This document shows, piece after piece, positions 1-5,565 of a DNA stretch of 5,685 nucleotides. How positions within the stretch are numbered: position 1 is the first letter of the stretch; every line of letters starts with the position of its first letter. The DNA lies in assembly GCA_034409055.1 (NCBI GenBank), contig DAOUMU010000552.1, forward strand, positions 1-5,685, written 5' to 3'. The position numbers and the translations under genes are program-made. The stretch is from DAOUMU01 sp034409055. GTDB taxonomy: Bacteria; Chloroflexota; Anaerolineae; 4572-78; J111. A model generated the notes under the pieces. The model was not told the origin of the DNA and made no database searches. It saw only the letters and a list, made by a program, of their open reading frames with translations.

Positions 1-2
1 AG

Positions 3-215
3 ATGGTCATCAAGCGGGACGCGGCCACCGGTCAGCCTTACACCAGCGAAATCAGTTTCCCCTTCAGTTCATTTATGACGACGATCCCTAATGACCAGAT
101 GATCCAGGCCGGATATTGTGCGAATGATCTCGAGTGTGATTGGAAACGGGCCAATGATTCTTATTACTGTGGCGGGCATTATTCTTGGGAAGTGATTTTC
201 CAGAAAACCTACTGA
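3..215 (+). CDS. C-terminal part of an unrecognised protein, cut at the window's left edge
   Basis: An open frame runs from the window edge to TGA at 213-215 and gives about 70 residues. The ATG at position 3 may be internal, because no upstream sequence is available to show a ribosome binding site, so the gene probably begins outside the window. Codon use at the start favours G/C in the third position, like real coding DNA here. The visible part has three cysteines (in YCANDLEC and YYCGG) and many aromatic residues near the end (HYSWEVIF, final KTY). There is no obvious membrane helix. This would fit the end of a beta-rich or secreted domain, but I do not recognise the family and assign no function. 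A 471-base non-coding stretch separates it from the next gene, so it is probably not in that operon. Confidence 0.5.
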   Translation: MVIKRDAATGQPYTSEISFPFSSFMTTIPNDQMIQAGYCANDLECDWKRANDSYYCGGHYSWEVIFQKTY

Positions 216-251
216 CGACAGGTCAAAATGTCAACAGAACCTAAAGACTAT

Positions 252-280
252 TTGACAAACTGATTTTCTTTCATTACCAT
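252..280 (+). promoter_or_regulatory. Candidate sigma-70-type promoter
   Basis: A perfect -35 word TTGACA (252-257) is followed by a 17-base spacer and TACCAT (275-280), a 4-of-6 match to TATAAT. Transcription would start near 287 and run through the hairpin-rich region towards the S1 gene, giving a leader of roughly 400 bases. A second weaker match, TTGACG (419-424), 17 bases, TATTTT (442-447), lies inside a hairpin. The assignment rests on consensus matching alone. Confidence 0.35.
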
Positions 281-502
281 ACAATTACGGCAACTAAATT
301 AAAAAACTCGATTTTAACCTTGCGAGGTTGCGAAAGTCTCTTAAATCCAAGTTGATCTTGGCAATCAGTTGATTATTCATTTAGAAAGGGATGACGCATT
401 CCGGTTACGACCGGATATTTGACGACAGACTACTCAACTCATATTTTGCTGTCGTTGAAGCTTAGGATTTTACATCTACTTAATCTAACTGTAGATTTTG
501 AC

Positions 503-560
503 AAGCTCGGTTCTTGGCTTGCAGTCCGCAAGACGTGCAAATAGACCGAGCTTTTTCTTT
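503..560 (+). terminator. Rho-independent terminator-like hairpin 1
   Basis: AAGCTCGGT (503-511) pairs perfectly with ACCGAGCTT (545-553), followed by a T-rich run TTTTTCTTT (552-560). Inside the large loop a second small stem, CTTGC/GCAAG (518-522 with 528-532), forms, so the whole is a branched or stacked hairpin. It could end transcripts from the left or end a small RNA. The loop is longer than in a typical intrinsic terminator, which lowers confidence slightly. Confidence 0.65.
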
Positions 561-604
561 GAATCCATTGAATTAGAGGCCCCTGCTAAGTTGATTTGAG
601 CGAT

Positions 605-658
605 GAGGCCCGGGTTTCTTGTCCCTCGTGAGATGCAGAAGATCGGGCTTTCGTTTTT
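605..658 (+). terminator. Terminator-like hairpin 2 / possible attenuator before the S1 gene
   Basis: The left arm GAGGCCCG (605-612) pairs with CGGGCTTT (644-651). The stem continues inward through TTCT/AGAA (616-619 with 637-640) with one mismatch and some G-U pairs. The run TTTCGTTTTT ends at 658, only 28 bases before the S1 start codon, so there is no room for a normal promoter between this hairpin and the gene. A second copy of the left-arm word, GAGGCCC, lies at 576-582 and could compete for the same right arm. Termination or attenuation is inferred from the structure. Confidence 0.5.
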
Positions 659-686
659 AGTTAAGCAACGTTAAGGAAGCGGCAAA

Positions 687-1817
687 ATGATAGCTGAACA
701 CCCAGTTGAGCAATGGTTGACCGAAGCATATGACTACCAGCCTCCGCATCGTGGGCAGGTTTGCCAGGGCGTAATCCTGAAGATCGAGCCAAACGGTATC
801 ATGGTAGATATTGGTCTAAAACGTGATGGCTTTATTCCCCAGTCCGACATTGAACGCCTGGAAGAAGAAATGGTTCCAGAGCTGAAACCCGGCCAAGAAG
901 TTATCACTCGCCTGGTGCAACCTGCGGGGCTGGACAATACCCACATCCTATCTCTGTACCAGGCCCAAGAGGAGCGGGATTGGTTGAGGGCTCAGGAGTT
1001 GTTGGAAAGTGGTGAATTCTGGCAAGGCGAAGTGACCGGATTCAATCGGGGTGGGCTACTGGTGAAATTTGGCCAACTCCAGGCCTTTGTCCCGGCCTCA
1101 CATCTCTGGGTGAAGAATAGACAGAGTTTATCTGGCTTGTACCGCCAGACAACGTTGAAGGCTTACGTTGGGCAAGAATTACCCCTGAAGGTCATCGAGG
1201 TCGATCGAGACAGAAGCCGCTTGATCCTCTCAGAGCGACTGGCCAGACAGAAAATCCGGCAACAGAACCTGGAACGTCTCTTGAGTGAACTTGTGGAAGG
1301 TGATGTCTGTCGAGGTACAGTTCAACATTTATGCAGTTTCGGGGCGTTTGTGGACCTGGGCGGCGTTGACGGCTTAATTCACAACTCTGAGCTAGCGTGG
1401 CGGAGAATTCGACATCCCAAGGAGGTCCTGCAAGTTGGCGACGAAATTGAGGTGTATATCTTGCACCTGGACCGCGAACGTAAACGGATTGGTCTGAGCC
1501 TAAAACGACTACAGCCCGACCCCTGGCTGCTGGCAGAAGAGATCCTTACCGTGGATCAACTGGTGAGCGGCGCGGTTACCAACATCGCTGATTTCGGCGC
1601 GTTCGTCACCCTGGACTGCGGGGTAGAGGGTCTTGTTCATATCAGCGAATTAGCCGACCCACAACCTGACAAGCCCCACGAGATTGTGCAGCGTGGCGAC
1701 AAACTTATCCTCCGTATTCTGAGAATTGATCCATCTCGGCAGCGCCTGGGGTTGAGCCTCAAAAGAGTATCAACATCGGAACGTGACGAATGGCTGGCTC
1801 AACAGCCAGCCGATTAA
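687..1817 (+). CDS. rpsA: 30S ribosomal protein S1-like protein with four S1 RNA-binding domains
   Basis: The 376-residue product is built almost wholly of four S1 (OB-fold) RNA-binding domains, at about residues 22-92, 109-182, 204-274 and 289-360. Domain 1 has the VDIGLKRDGFIP signature and domain 2 has GGLLVKFG with FVPASHL, the pattern of the first two domains of ribosomal protein S1. Domains 3 and 4 have the classic SFGAFVDLGGVDGLIH and DFGAFVTLDCGVEGLVHISEL cores. Proteobacterial S1 has six domains; four-domain forms of about 380-400 residues are usual in several other phyla, so this is probably full length. In that family the protein binds mRNA at the small ribosomal subunit and helps initiation. 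The ATG is supported by AAGGA at 673-677, 9 bases upstream. A CarD-like gene follows after 26 bases. The hairpin just upstream suggests attenuation. It could instead be an S1 paralogue with another RNA role. Confidence 0.9.
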   Translation: MIAEHPVEQWLTEAYDYQPPHRGQVCQGVILKIEPNGIMVDIGLKRDGFIPQSDIERLEEEMVPELKPGQEVITRLVQPAGLDNTHILSLYQAQEERDWLRAQELLESGEFWQGEVTGFNRGGLLVKFGQLQAFVPASHLWVKNRQSLSGLYRQTTLKAYVGQELPLKVIEVDRDRSRLILSERLARQKIRQQNLERLLSELVEGDVCRGTVQHLCSFGAFVDLGGVDGLIHNSELAWRRIRHPKEVLQVGDEIEVYILHLDRERKRIGLSLKRLQPDPWLLAEEILTVDQLVSGAVTNIADFGAFVTLDCGVEGLVHISELADPQPDKPHEIVQRGDKLILRILRIDPSRQRLGLSLKRVSTSERDEWLAQQPAD

Positions 1818-1843
1818 GCTGAAGGAATCTGGGGAGGTGTTTT

Positions 1844-2053
1844 ATGCAGCTTACAATTGGCGATAGGGTTTTGCATCCTATCCACGGGGTCGGGCGAGTG
1901 ATCGATATTAAACATCAAGAACTGGTGGCGGGATTTGAACACTACTATGTGATCGAGATCCCCAACAAACGCCTGACGATCTATATTCCAATGGGCGAAG
2001 TAGATAAAATAGGTGTGCGGCCGATTTTGCCCCAAGCCGAAAAAGTAATATGA
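1844..2053 (+). CDS. Short CarD-like protein (RNA-polymerase-interaction domain only)
   Basis: The 69-residue product matches the N-terminal domain of the CarD/CdnL/TRCF family: GDRVLHPIHGVGRVIDI near residues 6-22, then YYVIEIPNKRLTIYIPMGEVDKIGVRPI. This Tudor-like fold binds the RNA polymerase beta subunit; in CarD it stabilises the open promoter complex and in Mfd it recruits the repair factor. CarD proteins are usually about 160 residues, with a helical DNA-binding C-terminal half. Here the frame ends at TGA just after the first domain, and none of the three downstream frames gives a CarD-like tail, so this is a one-domain protein or an old truncation. A strong ribosome binding site, GGGGAGGTG (1831-1839), sits 4 bases before the ATG. 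The 26-base gap after the S1 gene indicates co-transcription. Without the DNA-binding half it may modulate polymerase differently from full CarD. Confidence 0.85.
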   Translation: MQLTIGDRVLHPIHGVGRVIDIKHQELVAGFEHYYVIEIPNKRLTIYIPMGEVDKIGVRPILPQAEKVI

Positions 2054-2097
2054 GGGCATCTCCCAAATTGCGAGTAAACCCTATATCTTCATTCCAC

Positions 2098-2116
2098 AAG
2101 AAACTGGTTGTTTCTT
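2098..2116 (+). terminator. Possible weak terminator after the S1-CarD operon
   Basis: AAGAAAC (2098-2104) and GTTTCTT (2110-2116) form a perfect 7-pair inverted repeat with a 5-base loop, 45 bases after the CarD-like stop and between two converging genes. The stem is AT-rich and has no long T run, so it may be weak, rho-dependent or simply a repeat. As a near-symmetrical structure it could serve both strands. Confidence 0.3.
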
Positions 2117-2145
2117 AGCAGCGGTCAGAACATTTCTACCCATTT

Positions 2146-2173
2146 GTTCACTATTTACTGTTCACTGTTCACT
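2146..2173. repeat. Four tandem 7-base units (GTTCACT type)
   Basis: The units GTTCACT, ATTTACT, GTTCACT, GTTCACT follow one another without gaps. The last unit overlaps the stop codon of the minus-strand cyclase gene (2169-2171) by several bases. Similar GTTCACT runs recur between genes in several bacterial groups, as far as I recall. The array may be a slippage-prone spacer or a remnant of a dispersed repeat. Confidence 0.7.
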
Positions 2174-3740
2174 GTCCGTCCCGCAGGCCCAGAACTTCGT
2201 ACACCGGTTCGGGTTGGCTTTGACCCTTGAGGTGGAGATTGCCCACAGGTTGGGCCTGGATACGATCATGCAGCAAATGATAGGTTTCCAGGCTGATCAG
2301 AATTTGCCCGCCCTGAGCATTCTCTTGTAGCCGCTTGACCTTGTTGACCACATCACCGATCACGGTGAAGTTCATCAACTCGGGCGTACCAATGTTCCCC
2401 ACGACAGCCTCACCGATTCCTACACCCACCCCATACTTCAACCGGTGGGTGGAGGGAAGGTGCTGATACAACTGCTCTACTGACCGGCACAACCTCCAGG
2501 CGGCCCGCACCCCCCGCAGAACGTGATCAGCTTGAGGCAGGGGAGCATTAAAAAAGGCCATGATGGCGTCTCCGACAAATTTGTCTAAGGTACCCTCCTC
2601 GGCCAACACGGCCTCGGCGGCAACCTGAATGTACCGATTCAGCAGTTCGACCATTATCTCTGGCGACATGTAGGTGCTAGAAGTGCTAAAACCACGCACG
2701 TCGGCAAACAGCACCGTCACCGTCTGGCGGGTTCCGCCCAGTTTCACCTGGCCCGGGTGGGTCAGAATCTGCTCCACCACTGACGGAGCCACGTACCGCT
2801 CAAACAAGTTCCGAATCTGCTGCTTTTCCCGTTCTTTGGTCAAATGGAGTTGGCGCATCAACTGCATGTTCTGAATGGCAATGGCGGCATAATCGGCCAA
2901 CATACGGAAGAGTCGTTCGTCGTGCGAGGTAAACTGTGCATCTATTGGCTTATTGACACTTAAGGTACCGACGACCTTTTGCCCGACCCGGAGCGAAACG
3001 GAGAGGACGTTTCCGGTATCGATATTAATCGGCCCCTCACCGTCCACAGCCAGCGGCGTCAAGCGTCCGGTGGTGTCCCACCGCTTCTGAGAGGTTGACT
3101 GGTCCCGCCGTCTTTTGACATGTTTCCTGAATTTGCCCGTCTCCGAGTCAGCCAAAACCAGGGTAGCCTTTTCCCCTTTGGTCATAAATAACACGGCGTC
3201 AACAATGCGCTCTAACATCTTCTCGGGGTGCATAGGCGTGGTAATTGATTTACCGATCTGGTACAACACGTTGAGTTCACGAAGACGCTGCTCGAGTTCC
3301 TGATTGGCCTGGATCAAGCGGTCAGTCAGCGCGTCCCGCTCCCGTTGCAAATGGGTCACCGATAAGGCGTTTTCGATCACCTCCAACATTGTCTCCGCGG
3401 TAAATGGCTTAATGAGGTAATCCTGTACGCCCAAGCGAAAGACTTCGACGGCAACCTGTTCAGATCCATGCGAGGTCATCAGGATCACCGGCACCTTACT
3501 GTCACTCCGGCGTAGAATCCGTAAAACCTCCAGTCCATTTAAGTGGGGCATCTCATAATCCATTAAAATCAAATCCGGGCTGCCACTCAGTGCCCTTTGC
3601 AAGCCCTCAGAGCCATCGACGGCTACGTCAACTTGAAACCCATTGGGTTTCAAAATATATTCAGCCACAAACTCTCGAATTTGAGGACTATCATCAACAA
3701 CCAACACCCGCAGTGTGCTCCCGGTGTTTATTTTTGCCAT
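2169..3740 (-). CDS. Response regulator with GAF domain and class III adenylate cyclase domain
   Basis: The 523-residue product (numbered from the ATG at 3740) starts with a receiver domain, about residues 10-122, with acidic pair D16/D17, phospho-acceptor D61 in LILMDYEMP, T89 and K111. A charged coiled coil (about 131-160) leads to a GAF domain (about 155-294), then a linker with NLFERYVAPSVVEQIL and a class III cyclase domain to the end. The metal-binding aspartates D347 (FADVRGFS) and D391 (DKFVGDAIM) are present, as are K387 and T459, the usual ATP-selecting pair, and the transition-state residues N466 and R470. All key residues are therefore intact, and cAMP synthesis from ATP in the cytoplasm is the best prediction. 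Phosphorylation by an unlinked histidine kinase and a GAF ligand probably control it. A TTG at 3758 would add six residues; neither start has a clear Shine-Dalgarno sequence. No kinase gene is adjacent. Confidence 0.93.
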   Translation of the reverse strand: MAKINTGSTLRVLVVDDSPQIREFVAEYILKPNGFQVDVAVDGSEGLQRALSGSPDLILMDYEMPHLNGLEVLRILRRSDSKVPVILMTSHGSEQVAVEVFRLGVQDYLIKPFTAETMLEVIENALSVTHLQRERDALTDRLIQANQELEQRLRELNVLYQIGKSITTPMHPEKMLERIVDAVLFMTKGEKATLVLADSETGKFRKHVKRRRDQSTSQKRWDTTGRLTPLAVDGEGPINIDTGNVLSVSLRVGQKVVGTLSVNKPIDAQFTSHDERLFRMLADYAAIAIQNMQLMRQLHLTKEREKQQIRNLFERYVAPSVVEQILTHPGQVKLGGTRQTVTVLFADVRGFSTSSTYMSPEIMVELLNRYIQVAAEAVLAEEGTLDKFVGDAIMAFFNAPLPQADHVLRGVRAAWRLCRSVEQLYQHLPSTHRLKYGVGVGIGEAVVGNIGTPELMNFTVIGDVVNKVKRLQENAQGGQILISLETYHLLHDRIQAQPVGNLHLKGQSQPEPVYEVLGLRDGQ

Positions 3741-3875
3741 TTGAGAAGGTACCAACAAAAATTAGGGGTAAAGGAATTTTGGACTAGCTCATATTAAGTA
3801 GTATGAAGCAAGATTGGGCTTTTTGTCTATCCCCCATTTTTGCTACCTTATAATCATAAAACCTACTGGCCAATC

Positions 3876-3912
3876 TTAGCGATAATCATCCGAACAGGTT
3901 TTAGCGAAAATC
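3876..3912. repeat. 12-base direct repeat, TTAGCGAtAATC / TTAGCGAaAATC
   Basis: Two copies at 3876-3887 and 3901-3912 differ at one base and begin 25 bases apart. A shorter related word, TAGCGACAGATT, follows at 3955-3966. They lie about 135-225 bases upstream of the minus-strand cyclase gene. They could be protein binding sites for its control, but the spacing is not a neat number of helical turns. Confidence 0.4.
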
Positions 3913-3971
3913 TACCAGATAATATAGGTAAAGTTGTAGCAAATTGGCAACAAATAGCGACAGATTACTAA

Positions 3972-4030
3972 ACCTGTCAGGTCTTACCCCTCGCAATCTA
4001 CTCAGGCTGCGTCCTGAGCTTGTCGAAGGG
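3972..4030. repeat. Cluster of short palindromes and a recurring intergenic word
   Basis: ACCTGTCAGGT (3972-3982) is a perfect palindrome around one base. CTCAGG (4001-4006) and CCTGAG (4013-4018) form a 6-pair hairpin with a 6-base loop. The word GTCCTGAGCTTGTCGAAGGG (4011-4030) overlaps the second arm; I recall it as a frequent dispersed sequence in many bacterial genomes. The cluster begins 8 bases after the membrane-protein gene's stop codon and might act as a weak terminator for it, though no T run follows on the minus strand. Confidence 0.5.
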
Positions 4031-4037
4031 ATGCTAC

Positions 4038-5393
4038 CTAACCTACCCCCTGAACGCTTACTTTAACGTGGTAGCGAAACAAGTTATCCCAAACGTAGTC
4101 CAGCACGGTTTTGGCGCTGTCCAGGGGGAGCACGTGCAAAAAGCCCTGCTCATCCCGGCGTAGGAGCGATAGTTCAGGCGCGCTCGTCTCATCCTGGCCA
4201 GCCTTGATCAGCTTGCCTCGAATGATCTCTAGCCTACCCAGGGGGTCATTAATGTCGAAATCGATTTTGGTCCCAAACTTCTCCGCCATCCATTGTTCGA
4301 TGCGGTTATCCAACCGCTCGGCGGTCAAGGGCTCTTGCTGGGCCAACAGGTGATAGTAGACCAGGATAATTTCTTTACTCACTTCCTCTTCGGCGGCGTC
4401 GATGAGGGCTTGAAAGACACCCGCGTTACTATCCAGATTGCGAAAGAAGAGGGTGTCGGTCACGCTTTTTTGGAACTTGATCTGCTTGTTTTTGTAGTTA
4501 GTGTACTGCTTGAAGGCAAACCCACCCAGGGCCACTACCACTGATAACAGGGCCACCAGAACGGGCATAATATTGTGCACGGCTTCTTCGTCGGCCCCCA
4601 GGTCCCTGGCCACCGACGGACCGAGGGTGAAGAATAAAATCACGCCAATCACCAGCAGGAGTTGGGGCAGGGCTTTGATAATCACCGGCACGGCCGCACC
4701 AACGGCCGGCACCCCAAAGAGAAGTCGATCTTTCCAGGTCATACTGATTTTGATGTTGGGGAAGAGCAGTTCCAGGTCGTATTTCGGAATGTTTTTGTAA
4801 AGGTAGATATACATTTTCCCCGGCGTGAAGTCGAGATTTTCAATTTTGATCTTTTTGGCCGCAAAATAGGCGGTATCTTTAAATTTGAGCAGCAAGACCA
4901 CCCGCTCAAAGACGTCAATCGTCCGCTCGACTTTCCGGAAAAACTTTTTGACGGTGGTAATTTTGCAAACATCGCCGCGATGGTAGCAGAGCATCTGCTC
5001 AAAGTCGTCGAAATCAACCTGGGTCTTTAATTCGACCAGGGACTCTTCCTCAAAAGCCCGCTGCAGGTCTGCTTCAGAGAGGGGGTTGTAGTTGGCGCTT
5101 TCCAGGACAGTTTTGAAGGCCGTAACCAGGTTGGTTTCCAGCTCGGCCAGTTGGGCCGGTGTCGGCTTAGTTCTGGGCTTGGTATCCCGATCCGGGTTGT
5201 AAGGGGCAAAGTTATCTTTTAAGACTTCCAGGGTACGGTGGAATTCAAAGTGGTAATAGGCCGTTAGAATTTCGCAGAACTGCCTGAACTTTTGGGCCTC
5301 CTCCGGCGAGAAGTGACCTTCTTCGAGACACATGTCTATCAGGTCTGACCGGCGGTAGGGAATAAAGGCTTCGCGATCCTCATAGACAGCCAT
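4038..5393 (-). CDS. DUF3754 (TMEM143-like) membrane protein of unknown function
   Basis: The 451-residue product has a long cytosolic N-terminal part, a central hydrophobic region and a charged C-terminal part. The block at about 165-230 contains LLKFKDTAYF, YLYKNIPKYDLELLFPNIKI and DRLLFGVPA, the pattern I associate with DUF3754, which includes bacterial proteins, plant proteins and human TMEM143. Two membrane segments are visible, about residues 235-259 and 274-294, with a short acidic loop (DLGADEE) between them. The next part, KQYTNYKNKQIKFQKSVTDTLFFRNLDSNAGV, also fits the family. No catalytic motif or signal peptide is seen, and the biochemical role of the family is unknown. The start ATG at 5393 has GGAGGGAG (5407-5414 on the other strand) 13 bases upstream, a rather long spacing. 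The neighbouring gene is 297 bases away, so no partner can be named. Confidence 0.85.
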   Translation of the reverse strand: MAVYEDREAFIPYRRSDLIDMCLEEGHFSPEEAQKFRQFCEILTAYYHFEFHRTLEVLKDNFAPYNPDRDTKPRTKPTPAQLAELETNLVTAFKTVLESANYNPLSEADLQRAFEEESLVELKTQVDFDDFEQMLCYHRGDVCKITTVKKFFRKVERTIDVFERVVLLLKFKDTAYFAAKKIKIENLDFTPGKMYIYLYKNIPKYDLELLFPNIKISMTWKDRLLFGVPAVGAAVPVIIKALPQLLLVIGVILFFTLGPSVARDLGADEEAVHNIMPVLVALLSVVVALGGFAFKQYTNYKNKQIKFQKSVTDTLFFRNLDSNAGVFQALIDAAEEEVSKEIILVYYHLLAQQEPLTAERLDNRIEQWMAEKFGTKIDFDINDPLGRLEIIRGKLIKAGQDETSAPELSLLRRDEQGFLHVLPLDSAKTVLDYVWDNLFRYHVKVSVQGVG

Positions 5394-5488
5394 AATAATA
5401 AGTCATCTCCCTCCATATTTGATAAGTCTCCCCCCCTCAAGTTTACTACAAGAGCGTTCGGAAATTCCTTTTCTAGCCATTTCAACCT

Positions 5489-5546
5489 GACCAACGCGAC
5501 CAAAGACGAAGGACAAATGAGCCATTTTCGTCTTTCGTCGTTGGTC
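5489..5546. repeat. Imperfect palindrome built of GACGAA/GACCAA words
   Basis: GACCAAC (5489-5495) pairs with GTTGGTC (5540-5546), and GACGAAGGAC (5505-5514) pairs with GTCTTTCGTC (5530-5539) with one G-T mismatch. Inner bases AAATG/CATTT also pair. A 9-base bulge lies at 5496-5504. The low-complexity words recur within the element and again at 5545-5553. It looks like a dispersed repeat that can fold on either strand, placed upstream of the membrane-protein gene. Confidence 0.6.
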
Positions 5547-5565
5547 TTTCGTCACTTGGTAACTG

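Larger units (their letters stand above)
216..686. other. 471-base intergenic region rich in hairpins
   Basis: No convincing gene lies here. The stretch is AT-rich on its left and contains a run of inverted repeats read directly from the sequence: AACCT/AGGTT at 316-329 (4-base loop), TCCGGT/ACCGGA at 400-415 (TACG loop), an 11-pair arm at 418-428 with 449-459 (two G-U pairs, 20-base loop), ATCTAC/GTAGAT at 474-496, and two terminator-like hairpins at 503-553 and 605-651. Four or more separate stems between 400 and 651 suggest a structured transcript: a long leader for the S1 gene, a small RNA ending at the first terminator, or both. No T-box or familiar riboswitch core was recognised. Confidence 0.55.
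3741..4037. other. 297-base intergenic stretch between two minus-strand genes
   Basis: This AT-rich gap separates the membrane-protein gene from the cyclase gene, so the cyclase probably has its own promoter. I found no pair of -35 and -10 words on the minus strand good enough to place one. The best single word is TATGAT, the reverse complement of 3853-3858, without a matching -35. The left two-thirds holds a direct repeat (3876-3912), and the right end holds palindromes and a recurring intergenic word (3972-4030). No gene is visible. Confidence 0.5.

Noticed and set aside
391..465. A 24-codon frame (ATG at 391, TAG at 463-465) that could be a leader peptide
   Set aside because: The purine-rich AAAGGG touches the ATG, too close for a good ribosome binding site. 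There is no run of a regulatory amino acid, and the frame is largely made of hairpin arms. It cannot be excluded as a short upstream frame.
503..660. A T-box or known metabolite riboswitch before the S1 gene
   Set aside because: The T-box core and the conserved words of common riboswitches that I can recall (TPP, SAM, cobalamin) are absent. Only hairpins and T runs support regulation.
734..946. A 70-codon minus-strand frame inside the S1 gene
   Set aside because: It lies wholly within a well-supported coding frame on the other strand and has no recognisable domain.
2051..2168. A frameshifted C-terminal half of CarD after the stop
   Set aside because: All three forward frames were read after the TGA; none gives the helical CarD-like tail, and the longest runs into repeat DNA and the opposite-strand gene.
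3849..3854. A perfect TATAAT on the plus strand
   Set aside because: There is no -35 word at 16-18 bases and no plus-strand gene downstream; it lies in AT-rich DNA where such words occur by chance.
4111..5030. Several plus-strand frames of 80-122 codons opposite the membrane-protein gene
   Set aside because: They are antisense shadows of a long gene with clear family features, lack supported starts, and have low-complexity compositions.
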